The notes under the pieces are model-generated. The model saw only the letters and a list, made by a program, of their open reading frames with translations, searched no databases and was not told where the DNA came from. The position numbers were made by a program, and so were the translations under genes. Positions 21,142 to 32,619 of a stretch of 64,000 nucleotides of DNA are shown here, in pieces; within the stretch, counting starts at the first letter, position 1; the number at the start of each line of letters is the position of its first letter. The DNA is from Hibiscus mutabilis (taxonomy: Eukaryota; Streptophyta; Magnoliopsida; Malvales; Malvaceae). The DNA lies in contig CM033719.1 in the NCBI GenBank assembly GCA_019671005.1, positions 26,524,750 through 26,588,749 on the forward strand, in the 5' to 3' direction.

Positions 21142-21576
21142 TAGGTGAATCAAGATGAAAGTGGGAAAAGCATTGCATCAATATTGGAAAGCTCAACAGG
21201 TAATCACAGTAATGACATCCTAATTAAGATTTGGTTTTTATAGTGGCATGTATACTTACTACACACAATGGATTTTTGATTGGCCTTTAAAGTTGTTATA
21301 GTTTCAAGATAATTGGCGTTTCTGGAAATATTTAAGGTTAAGAATAACCTTAGGTGATGAGTTGCATGCTATGATAAGTGATTTATGAATTGACGATCGA
21401 ATAAATCATTTATGTCGATTTTAAATAAAGTTAAACGTGCTTGGGCTAGAGAAATTTTAGGATGGGTGACCGTCGAGAAGTTCTCTAAAAATTTTAAATT
21501 ACCCTAATCTTTCAATAAAGAAGTCATAACATTTTTTACTCGTATCTGGTGTACGGATACGGGAAGGGGTGTTACA

Positions 21577-22665
21577 TTTAATGATATTAGAGCTATAGGT
21601 TTAGCTGGTTCTGGAGTTAAACGAAGTATGGTAAATGTCAAAAGTGTATAGATGCCAATAGGATGTCAGAGTTACTGATGATTTTACTTGTTGGAATGGA
21701 TGCAATGCTTACTTCTTTATGATAATAGTGTTAAATTCCAATGTGTGAGGGTAAAAGATTTGTGTCAGGTGTTTAGGCAAGTGAATAAATAAGAGATTCA
21801 CGAGAGTGATAAAGTTAATTATAATATTCTACCCTCAGTTTAGCATGGTGCAGAGGCACCAGAGTAATATGATATGTATCTTCTGAATTAAGAGTTTTTC
21901 TTCGAGACATTAAATGAGGTCATGAATCAGCCTGCTTAGGCAAAGATTGCAAAAGAATTGAGAGTTCTGACATATTAGATTTTCAGAGAAATACTGATGA
22001 AGATCCTATGATTGTTAATCTATGGTTTAATGATATAAAGGTTAGGTTAAAGGAACTCTGTATTGATGATCAGAGAAGACTAAAAGTAAAGTAGTATTTC
22101 ATCTGAAAGGATTAGACCCGTATTCGATAAAGTAATGTTGCGGTACATACTCAAAAGTTTGTTAACTAAAATTTCCTTCTTTGAGAGTTCTGTAACAAAG
22201 TTTATCCTAGTGATGCAACTGAGTTTTTGCATCTTAATTTGGGCAATTGGATCATTTACGAGTTTGATTCCAAGTTAATAATCTGAGTTGAATTGCTTCT
22301 AAGCTTCTTCCTACAAAAGGAGAGCTTGTTATGACAGTTTATAGAGGGCTAGAGGTCAAGTATGAAGAAGTACTGATTGCCCTGTGTATTTCAAAATTCT
22401 ATGAATAAGTAAATTATGCTGAATGCAATGCAAAGGGTTCATAATGAGAAAATATCTAAATAGAGGTTATAGCTCGAAAAGAGGAATTGTGAGTCAAAGG
22501 ACTAAGGAATAAGATAATTCCGCTTGTTAAAGTTCTTCGGTGAAATTATGAAGTCAAAAAGTGACTTGGGAAAGAGAAAAAAAAGATATGAGAAAGTAGT
22601 TTCTTCACATTTTTGAATCAGTACGTATTAAAAATTCTAGGACGAATTTTCTTAAGGGGGAGAAT
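21577..22665 (+). pseudogene. Array interior 1 (1089 bp), gag remnant
   Basis: The leader has a decayed primer site, TGATATTAGAGC, at 21582-21593 (canonical TGGTATCAGAGC). From about 21905 a gag relic reads KELRVLTY-stop-IFRENTDE, PMIVNLWFNDIKVRLKELCI and DDQRRLKVK. This matches, residue for residue at many sites, the capsid block KELKKLQTPDFKGD with FADFWLNDI and CDDRGKLEG of the related element at 53877. A later block, EFLHLNLGNWIIY, matches IDLKQERRSIYKYE. Zinc knuckles and all of pol are missing. It ends SGTY-stop-KF, then DEFS and GGEL, then the LTR. It has many stops and frameshifts and is not functional. Confidence 0.85.
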
Positions 22666-25536
22666 TGTAATATACCATTTTTGGCTAGTGACCAAAATGT
22701 AAATTTTGAAAGTTTAGGGGTTAAAGTGTAAACTTTGGAAAAGTTTAGGGACCAAAGTGTAATTTTCAAAAGTTATATATTTTGAGCCCGTAAATGAATA
22801 GTTTACCCCCAAGAATGACGTTTTTGTGCTACTTAGATTTTTCGTGTGGAGTTTGTATTAATGGCTATAAAGCGATAAAGTTTAGAAGAAAAATATTCGA
22901 AAAATCGAATCGAATTGAATATACAAGATATTTTGAAGGATGATAAGCCAAGGTTGATTATGTCATTTTATATGTCTAAGATATTTTATTTCTATTGGAA
23001 GAATATGAACCCTTGGATTTAAGTTGATTTTTCCATGTCAAACATGAGCCGTTAGATGAAGAATGGCAAGATCGTAATTTTGGAAAAATTACAAGGGTAA
23101 AGTTGGTAACTACCAACTTATTGGTTTATTTTTGACCATTGGATGAATAAATTGACGTGTGGCCGGTTGAGAAGTAAATAAGTTAGTTTCATTTTTATGG
23201 AATGGCAATTTTGAAACCAACTAGTAAATAAAGACTATATTGATGATAAAATCAATCTTAACCGTTGGATGAAAAGGGCAAGATTGTAATTTCACTATTA
23301 AATGAATTTAATATTCATTTAATAGATATATGTGTAAAGTAATGGTGAAAAGAAAGAGAAAAACTTTCAAGCTCGATTCAAGCCCCGAAACTCGACTTTC
23401 AGGTAATATTTTCAATTACAAAGTTGTTATACTCTTCAAGCTCTATGTTTTGATATCAATAATTCATGGAGTCCTTGCTTGGTTGATGAGAATGTACATG
23501 AGAAAGAAATTAGGGTTTATGAACAAAATTGGAGCTTTGAGATTTTATGATTCCATGATTGAATTCAAGTTGAAATCAAGCTAGTATAATGTTAAAATCA
23601 TGATCTTGAGTTGGGATTTAAGTTCTACATGTTTTGAATAATTATTTGATGAAGAAGATGATGAATTGGTGGTTTGAAGCAAGTGATGGGACTAAATTGA
23701 CAAGTAGAAAAATGAGAAAAAGTTAGTATAAATTAGATGTTTATTATGGAAAGTTATGTAGAAGATTGAAATCTGGCAGTAACTTTTAAAATTCACCATA
23801 AATTCTAAAAAAATGGTTAGATGATGAATTTTATACCGTTGTAAAGATGTGTTCGTCTAGTTTCACCTCCAACAAATAGAATCTGATTTCGAGTTCCGAG
23901 TTAAAAGATATGAATTTTTAATCGAATAAAGGTAAGAAAATTTACAGAGCAGTTTTGGGTCAGGACAGTCTGTGACGGGAGTTTGAAGGATTTTCATAAT
24001 TTTTGTAGATTTTATTAATTTATGTAGCTTATACCTTTATAACCATTATCGAATCTAGTTTTTCCAGTATAAAGGAAATTAAGATCCGATATGTATTCTG
24101 CCCGTTATAAGTAAATCTTTGAAGGTAGCGCAAGCAGTCCGAAAATGGATTTTGAAACATTTTGTATTTAAATGATAGTTAGCAAGTTCGGAAGAATATT
24201 TGAAAGTTCAAATTGGTCACTAGGGACCATAAGGAGTTTCTGAACAATACATGGAAGAAAGGAAAAATATTTGGAAATTTTATATTCGAATGATTATATT
24301 AAGATAGCATGTTTATGGTGATGTTAGATTTGAATCTAACAAATATTTTATCTTATTCATGTGATAAATGAAGTCAAGTCCGAATCAAAGAAAGGTTCGA
24401 GGTTCTATAAAGGAAAGGATCGAGTAGAATTTAGTGAGGCATGCTAATAAATGGCCCAGGTTAGTGCATACATGTTTTTGCATGATATATTATTTTACTG
24501 ATTTTTTTAGATTATGGTATAATTTTATGTTTACAAATGGTTTATACCATGAAAAGTTGATGAATATATTGGAGTATGAACTACTCCACTATGAAGATAT
24601 TTAACATGATGTGAAATGTGTATGTGGTATTTGTTACATTGTCGTATTGCAAGAATTGTTTTAGAGTTGCCTTGGAAGTATAATATTGAGAATGGCAGTT
24701 ACGATGCTTTATAGTGTCGAAATCCAACCTTTGAGTTGGCAGTTATGACGATACCTTATGGAGTCGAAATCAATCTATGAGTTCGCAATAACGATGCTTT
24801 ATATTGTCGAAATCCAACCTTTGAGTTGGCAGTTATGACGATACCTTATAGTGTCGAAATCCAACCTATGAGTTGGCAGTAATGATGCTTTATAGTGTCG
24901 AAATCCAACCTTTGAGTTGGCAGTTATGACGATACGTTATGGTGTCGAAATCCAACCTTTGAGTTGGCAATTATGAAGATACCTTATGGTGTCGAAATCC
25001 AACCTATGTGTTGGCAGTAACGATGCTTTATAGTGTTGAAATCCAGCCTTTCGAGTTGGCAGTTACGATGTTCATAATGATTTCTTGCATAGACATTCCT
25101 CATTACAAAGTATGTGATTTTAGTGATAATCATGCTTTTAAAAGTATCATGCATTACAAAGTATTTTATATATGTTCTCATCTTATGCCTCACTAAGTTC
25201 ATACTCAAAGTGTGCTTGATTGTACACACGTAGGTGAATCAAGATGAAAGTGGGAAGAACATTGCATCATAATTGGCATTTCTAGAAAGATTTAAGGTTA
25301 AGAATAACCTTAGGTGATGAGTTGCATGCTATGATAAGTAATTTATGAATTGAAGCTCGAATAAATCATTTATGTCGATTTTAAATAAAGTTAAGCGTGC
25401 TTGGGCTAGAGAAATTTTAGGATGGGTAACCATGGGGAAGTTTTCTGAAAATTTTAAATTACCCTGATCTTTGAATAAAAAAGTCATAACATTTCTGACT
25501 CGTATCCGGTGTACGGATACGGGAAGGGGTATTACA
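22666..25536 (+). mobile_element. Array LTR2 (2871 bp)
   Basis: It starts TGTAATATACC and ends GGTATTACA (one base off the usual GTGTTACA). Compared with LTR1 it lacks about 110 bases near 23235 (the GTTGGAGGGCAATTTAG to CTTGGCCC segment) and about 170 bases between the minisatellite and CATTACAAAG near 25090. The hairpin at about 25209 is damaged on its left arm (AGTGTGC). Confidence 0.87.
24697..25070 (+). repeat. LTR2 minisatellite, 8 monomers
   Basis: Same two monomer types as in LTR1, but the strict alternation is broken near 24950, where two TTTGAGTTGG monomers follow each other. Confidence 0.88.
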
Positions 25537-25755
25537 TTTAATGGTAAAGGAGCTATAGGTTTAGCTGGTTCTGGAGTTAAACGAAGTATGATAAAGGTCA
25601 AAAGTGTATACATGCCACTAGGATGTCAGAATTACTGATGATTTTACTTGTTGGAATGGATGCAAATGCTTACTTCATTATGATAATAATGTTAAATTCC
25701 GATGTGTGAGGGTAAAAGATTTGTGTCAGGTGTTTAGGCGAGTGAATCAACAAGA
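25537..25755 (+). mobile_element. Array interior 2, 3'-truncated (leader only)
   Basis: The leader is readable with primer site TGGTAAAGGAGC, then stops at AATCAACAAGA, where other interiors continue GATTCACGAG. From about 25756 the sequence is LTR from its middle onward. This is an internal recombination or deletion junction that removed about 870 bases of interior and about 1.45 kb of LTR. Confidence 0.85.
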
Positions 25756-27424
25756 TATGAAGGTAGCGTAAGCAGTCCGAAAATGGATTTTGAAACATTT
25801 TGTATTTAAATGTTACTTAGCAAGTTCTGAAGAATATTTGGAAATTCAAATTGGTCACTAGGGACCGTAAGGAGTTTCTGAACAATACAAGGAAGAAAGA
25901 AAAAATATTTGGAAATTTTATATTCGAATGATTATATTAAGATAGCATGTTTAGGGTGATGTTAGATTTGAATCTAACAAATATTTTATCTTATTCATGT
26001 GATAAATGAAGTCAAGTCCGAATCAAAGAAAGGCTCGAGGTTCTATAAAGGAAAGGATCGAGTAGAATTTAGTGAGGCAGGCTAATAAACGGCCCATGTG
26101 AGTGCATACATGTTTTTGCATGATATATTATTTTACTGATTTTTTTAGATTATGGTATAATTTTATGTTTACAAATGGTTTATACCGTGAAAAGTTGATG
26201 AATATATTGGAGTATGAACTACTCCACTATAAAGATATTTAACATGATGTGAAATGTATATGTGGTATTTGTTACATTGTCATATTGCAAGAATTGTTTT
26301 AGAGTTGCCTTGGAAGTATAATATTGAGAAGGACAGTTACGATGCTTTATAGTGTCGAAATCCAACCTTTGAGTTGGCAGTTATGAAGATACCTTATGGA
26401 GCCGAAATCCAACCTATGAGCTGACAGTAACGATGCTTTATAGTGTCGAAATCCAACCTTTGAGTTGGCAGTTATGACGATACCTTATAGTGTCGAAATC
26501 CAACCTATGAGTTGGCAGTAACGATGCTTTATAGTGTCGAAATCCAACCTTTGAGTTGGCAGTTATGACGATACCTTATGGTGTCAAAATCCAACCTATG
26601 AGTTGGCAGTAACGATGCTTTATAGTGTCGAAATCCAACCTTTGAGTTGGCAGTATTGACGATACCTTATGGTGTCAAAATCCAACCTATGAGTTGGCAG
26701 TAACGATGCTTTATAGTGTCGAAATCCAGCCTTTCGATTTGGCAGTTACGATGTTCATAATGAAGGATAGTACATTTATAGTACAAATATGACTTTTCAA
26801 GATGAATATATGCTTTTAAAGTATAAAGTTTACAGTATGCTTTCTTGCATAGACATTCTTGCATTACAAAGTATGTGATTTTAATGATTATCATGCTTTT
26901 AAAAGTACCATGCATTACAAAGTATTTTATATATGTTCTCATCTTATGCCTCACTAAGTTCGTACTTAGCGTGTGTTTGATTGTACACACGTAGGTGAAT
27001 CAAGATGAAAGTGGGAAGAGCATTGCATCAATATTAGAAAGCTCAACAGGTAATTACAGTAATGACATCTTTATTAAGATTTGGTTTTTATAGTGGCATG
27101 TATACTTACTACACACAATGGATTTATGATTGGCCTTAAAGTGTTATACTTTCAAGATAATGGGCGTTTCTGGAAAGATTTAAGGTTAAGAATAACCTTA
27201 GGCGATGAGTTGCATGCTATGATAAGTGATTTATGAATTAAATCTCGAATAAATCATTTATGTCGATTTTAAATAAAGTTAAGCGTGCTTGGGCTAGAGA
27301 AATTTTAGGATGGGTGACCATCGGGAAGTTTTCTGAAAATTTTAAATTACCCTGATCTTTGAATAAAGAAGTCATAACATTTCCGACTCATATCTGGTGT
27401 ATAGATACGGGAAGGGGTGTTACA
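25756..27424 (+). mobile_element. Array LTR3, 5'-truncated (1669 bp)
   Basis: It begins at GAAGGTAGCGTAAGCAGTCC, equivalent to about 24120 in LTR2, and ends GGGGTGTTACA. It keeps the minisatellite (26335-26750) and the hairpin (26970-26991). It has lost the putative TATA region. Confidence 0.87.
26335..26750 (+). repeat. LTR3 minisatellite, 9 monomers
   Basis: Regular A-B alternation with nine monomers, one of the longest versions in the array. The last monomer reads TTTCGATTTGG. Confidence 0.9.
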
Positions 27425-28516
27425 TTTAATTGTATTAGAGCTATAGGTTTAGCTGGTTCTAGAGTTAAACGAAGTATGGTAAAGGTCAAAAGTGTATACA
27501 TGCCACTAGGATTTCAGAATTACTGATGATTTTACTTGTTGGAATGGATGCAAATGCTTACTTCATTATGATAATAATGTTAAATTCCAATGTGTGAGGG
27601 TAAAAGATTTGTGTCAGGTGTTTAGGCGAGTGAATCAACAAGAGATTCACAAGAGTGATAAAGTTAATGATAATACTCTACCCTCAGTTTAGCATGGTGC
27701 AGAGGCACCAGAGTAATATGATATGTATGTTCTGAATTAAGAGTTTTTCTTCCAGACATTAAATGAGGTCATGAATCAGCCTTCTTAGGCAAAGATTTCA
27801 AAAGAATTGAGAGTTCTGACATATTAGATTTTCAGAGAAATACTGATGAAGATCCTATGATTGTTAATCTATGGTTTAATGATATAAAGGTTAGGTTTAA
27901 GGAACTCTGTATTGATGATCAGAGAAGACTAAAAGTAAAGTAGTATTTCATCTGAAAGGATTAGACCCGTATTTGATAAAGTAATGTTATGGTACATACT
28001 CAAAAGTCTCTTAACTAAAAGTTATTTCTTTGAGAGTTCCGTAACAATGTTTATCCTAGTGATGCAACGGAGTTTTTGCATCTTAATTTGGGCAATTAGA
28101 TCATTTACGGGCATGAGTGCAAGCTTAATAAACTGAAGTGAATTGCTTCTAAGCTTCTTCCTACAGAAGGAGAGCTTGTTATCACAGTTTATAGAGGGCT
28201 AGAGGTCAGGTTTAAAGAAGTAATGATTGCCCTGTGTATTTCAAAATTCAATGAAGAAGTAAATTATGTTGAATGCAATACAAAGGGTTCAGAATGAGAA
28301 AATATCTAAATAGAGGTTATAGTTCGAAAAGAGGAATGCTGAGTCAAAGGACTAAGGAATAAGATAATTCCGCTTGTTAAAGTTCTTTAGTGAAATTATG
28401 AAGCAAAAAAGTGACTTAGGAAAGAGAAAAAAAAGATATGAGAAAGTAGTTTCTTCACCTTTTTGAATCAGGTACGTATTAAAAATTCGAGGACGAATTT
28501 TCTTAAGGGTGAGAAT
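27425..28516 (+). pseudogene. Array interior 3 (1092 bp), gag remnant
   Basis: Same plan as interior 1. The primer site reads TTGTATTAGAGC. Private changes shared only with interior 4 include CTTCTTAGGCAAAGATTTC, GTTATGGTACATACTC and GAATGCTGAGTC, so these two interiors are recent sisters over most of their length. The polypurine run is TTAAGGGTGAGAA. Confidence 0.85.
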
Positions 28517-31500
28517 TGTAATATCCCAATTTTTGGCTAGTGACCAAAATGTAAATTTTGAAAGTTTAGGGGTCAAAGTGTAAACTTTGGAAAAGTTTAG
28601 GGACCAAAGTGTAATTCTCAAAAGTTATATATTTTCACCCCGTAAATGAATAGTTTACCCCCAAGATTGACGTTTTCATGTTACTCGGATTTTTCGTACG
28701 GAGTTTGTATTAATGGAATATCCAGGATATTTTTAAGGATGATAAGCCAAGGTTGATTATGTCCTTTTATATGTCTAAGATATTTTATTTGTGTTGGAAG
28801 AATATGAACCCTTGGATTTAAGTTGATTTTTCCATGTAAAACATGAGCCGTTGGATGAAAAATGTCAAGATCGTAATTTTGGAAAAATTACAAGGGTAAA
28901 GTTGGTAACTACCAACTTATTGGTTTAATTTTTACCATTGGATGAATAAATTGACATGTAGCCGGTTGAGAAGGAACTAAGTTAGATTTTTATGGAATGG
29001 CAATTTTGAAACCAACTAGTAAATAAAGACTAGTTGGAGGGCAATTTAGTCATTTGGAGGGTTGGCAATTTTGAAATATTTGAAGTTACAAGGGTTATTT
29101 TTGGAAGAAGAAATTAGAAGATTAAATCTTGGCCCTTGATTGATGATAAAATCAATCTTAATCGTTGGATGAAAAGGGCAAAATTGTAATTTCACTATTA
29201 ATTGAAATTAATATTCATTTAATAGATATATGTGTAAAGTAATGGTGAAAAGAAAGAGAAAAAATTCCAAGCTCGATTCAAGCCCCAAAACTTGACTTTT
29301 AGGTAATCTTTTCAACTACAAAGTTGTTCTACTCTTCAAGCTCTATCTTTTGATATAAATAATTCATGGAGTCCTTGCTTGGTTGATGAGAATTTACATT
29401 AGAAAGAAATTAGGGTTTATGAACAAAATTGGGGCTTTTGAGATTTTATGATTCCATGATTGAATACAAGTTGAAATCAAGGTAGTATGATGTTAAAATC
29501 ATGATATTGAGTTGGGATTTAAGTTCTACATGTTTTGAATAATTATTTGATGAAGAAGATAATGAATTGGAGGTTTGAAGCAAGTGATGGGACTAAATTG
29601 ACAAGTAAAAAAATAAGAAAAAGTTAGTATAAATTAGAAGTTGATGAATTTTACAAAAATAGTAAGATGATGAATTTTATATCGTTGTAAAGATGTGTTT
29701 GTCTAGTTTGGCCTCCAATAAACAGAATCGGATTTCAAGTTCCGAGTTAAAAGATATGAATTTTTAATCGAATAAAGGTAAGAAAATTTACAGAGTAGTT
29801 TTGGGTCAGGACAGTCTGTGACGGGAGTTTGAAGGATTTTCATAATTTTTGTAGATTTTATTAATTTATGTAGCTTATACCGTTAGAACCATTATCGAAT
29901 CTAGTTTTTCCAGTATAAAGAAAATTAAGATCCGATACGTATTCTGCCCGGTATAAGTAAATATTTGAAGGTAGCGCAAGCAGTCCAAAAATGGATTTTG
30001 AAACATTTTGTATTTAAATGTTAGTTAGCAAGTTCGGAAGAATATTTGGAAGTTCAAATTGGTCACTATGGACCATAAGGAGTTTCTGAACAATACAAGG
30101 AAGAAAGTGAAAATATTTGGAAATTTTATATTCGAATGATTATATTAAGACATCATGTTTATGGTGATGTTAGATTTGAATCTAACAAATACTTTATCTT
30201 ATTCATGTGATAAATGAAGTCAAGTCCGAATCAAAGAAAGCTTCGAGGTTCTATAAAGGAAAGAATCGAGTAGAATTTAGTGAGACATGATAATAAATGG
30301 CCATGGTGAGTGCATACATGTTTTTGCATGATATATTATTTTACTGATTTTTTTTAGATTATGGTATAATTTTATGTTTACAAATGATTTATACCATGAA
30401 AAGTTGATGAATATATTAGAGTATGAACTACTCCACTATTAAGATATTTAACATGATGTGAAATGTATATGTGGTATTTGTTACATTGTCATATTGCAAG
30501 AATTGTTTTAGAGTTGCCTTGGAAGTATAATATTGAGAAGGACGATTCTGATGCTTTATAGTGTCGAAATCCAACCTTTAAGTTGGCGATTATGAAGATA
30601 CGATACCTTATAGAGTCCAAATCCAACCTTTGAGTTGGCGATTATGACGATGCTTTATAGTGTCGAAATCCAACCTATGAGTTGGCAAACCTTTGAGTTG
30701 GTTGGCAGTTATGACGATTTATGGTGTCAAAATCCAACCTGAGTTGGCGCAGATATCTTATAGTGTCGAAATCCAACCTATGAGTTGGCGATTGATGATG
30801 CTTTATAGTGTCAAAATCCAAATGAGTTGGCGTCTATAGCCTTTCGAGTTGGCAGTTACGATGTTCATAATGAAGGATAGTACTTTTATAGTACATATAT
30901 GACTTTTCAAGATGAATATATGCTTCTAAAGTATAAAGTTTACAGTATGATTTCTTGCATGGACATTCCTACATTACAAAGTATGTGATTTTAATGATTA
31001 TCATGCTTTTGAAAGTATCATGCATTACAAAGTATTTTATATATCATCTTATGCCTCACTAAGTTCGTACTTAGCGTGTGTTTGATAGTACACACGTAGG
31101 TTAATCAAGATGAAAGTGGGAAGAGCATTGCATCAATATTGGAAAGCTCAACAGGTAATCACAGTTATGACATCCTAATTAAGATTTGGTTTTTATAGTG
31201 GCATGTATACTTACTACACACAATGGATTTATGATTGGCCTTTAAAGCTGTTATAGTTTCAAGATAATTGGCGTTTCTGGAAAGATTTATGGTTAAGAAT
31301 AACCTTAGGTGATGAGTTTCATGCTATGATAAGTGATTTATGAATTAAATCTCGAATAAATCATTTATGTCGATTTTAAATAAAGTTAAGCGTGCTTGGG
31401 CTAGAGAAATTTTAGGATGGGTGACCATCGGGAAGTTTTCTGAAAATTTTAAATTACCCTGATCTTTGAATAAAGAAGTCATAACATTTCCGACTCATAT

Positions 31501-31531
31501 CTGGTGTATAGATACGGGAAGGGGTGTTACA
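28517..31531 (+). mobile_element. Array LTR4 (3015 bp), with a scrambled minisatellite
   Basis: It starts TGTAATATCCC and ends GGGGTGTTACA. It shares with LTR5 two private deletions (about 60 bases near 28716 that remove the TATA-like site, and about 60 bases near 29640) and appears almost identical to LTR5 up to the minisatellite. The minisatellite is irregular. The last ~190 bases match LTR3 (AATTAAATCTCGAATAAATC, GGTGTATAGATACGGG) rather than LTR5. Confidence 0.85.
30543..30862 (+). repeat. LTR4 minisatellite, irregular
   Basis: Monomers are truncated, joined out of phase and carry GTTGGCGATT in place of GTTGGCAGTT, for example a direct GAGTTGGTTGGCAG fusion. No other LTR in the array shows this. 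It may be a real rearrangement or a damaged assembly consensus. Confidence 0.75.
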
Positions 31532-32619
31532 TTTAATTGTATCAAAGCTATAGGTTTAGTTGGTTCTAGAGTTAAACGAAGTATGGTAAAGGTCAAAAGT
31601 GTATACATGCCACTAGGATTTCAGAATTACTGATGATTTTACTTGTTGGAATGGATGCAAATTCTTACTTCATTATGATAATAATGTTAAATTCCAATGT
31701 GTGAGGGTAAAAGATTTGTGTCAGGTTTTTAGGTGAGTGAATCAACAAGAGATTCACGAGAGTGATAAAGTTAATGATAATATTCTACCCTCAGTTTAGC
31801 ATGGTGCAGAGGCACCAGAGTAATATGATATGTATGTTCTGAATTAAGAGTTTTTCTTCTAGACATTAAATGAGGTCATGAATCAGCCTTCTTAGGCAAA
31901 GATTTCAAAAGAATTGAGAGTTCTGACATATTAGATTTTCAGAGAAATACTGATGAAGATCCTATGATTGTTAATCTATGGTTTAATGATATAAAGGTTA
32001 GGTTTAAGGAACTCCGTATTGATGATCGAGAGAAGACTAAAAGTAAAGTAGTATTTCATCTAAAAGGATTAGACCGTATTTGATAAAGTAATGTTATGGT
32101 ACATACTCAAAAGTCTCTTAACTAAAAGTTATTTCTTTGAGAGTTCCGTAACAATGTTTATCCTAATGATGCAACGGTTTTTGCATCTTAATTTGGGCAA
32201 TTAGATCATTTACGGGCATGAGTGCAAGTTTAATAAACTGAAGTGAATTGCTTCTAAGCTTCTTCCTACAAAAGAGAGCTTGTTATCACAGTTTATAGAG
32301 GGCTAGAGGTCGGTTTTAAAAAGTAATGATTGCCTTGTGTATTTCAAAATTCAATGAAGAAGTAAATTATGTTGAATGCAATACAAAGTGTTCAAAATGA
32401 GAAAATATCTAAATAGAGGTTATAGTTGAAAAGAGGAATGCTGAGTCAAAGGACTAAGGAATAAGATAATTTAAAGCTTGTTAAAGTTCTTTAGTGAAAT
32501 TATGAAGCAAAAAGTGACTTAGGAAAGAGAAAAAAAAGATATGAGAAAGTAGTTTCTTCACCTTTTTGAATCAGGTACGTATTAAAAATTCGAGGACGAA
32601 TTTTCTTAAGGGTGAGAAT
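31532..32619 (+). pseudogene. Array interior 4 (1088 bp), gag remnant, mosaic
   Basis: The first ~330 bases match interior 5 (primer site TTGTATCAAAGC, CAAATTCTTACTTC, TTTTTAGGTGAGTG), while the rest matches interior 3. Small unique indels cluster at 32020-32480 (for example GACCGTATTTG, GCAACGGTTTTTGC, GATAATTTAAAGCTTG). The gag words are as in interior 1. Confidence 0.82.

Larger units (their letters stand above)
18438..21576 (+). mobile_element. Array LTR1 (3139 bp)
   Basis: It starts TATAATATCCC (TG changed to TA; other copies read TGTAATAT) and ends GGGGTGTTACA. It holds a TATA-like TATAAAGTGA at 18639, a 12-base inverted repeat at 19173-19203, the alternating minisatellite at 20580-20905 and a 7-bp hairpin at 21120-21141. 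It is bounded by a polypurine run on the left and by the interior leader on the right. Confidence 0.88.

Noticed and set aside
23330..23584. Plus-strand LTR ORF starting MCKVMVKRKRKT, also at 37379 and 41628
   Set aside because: It recurs because the LTR recurs. LTR1 is shifted, LTR4 and LTR5 differ, there is no recognisable domain and the length varies. Possible but unsupported.
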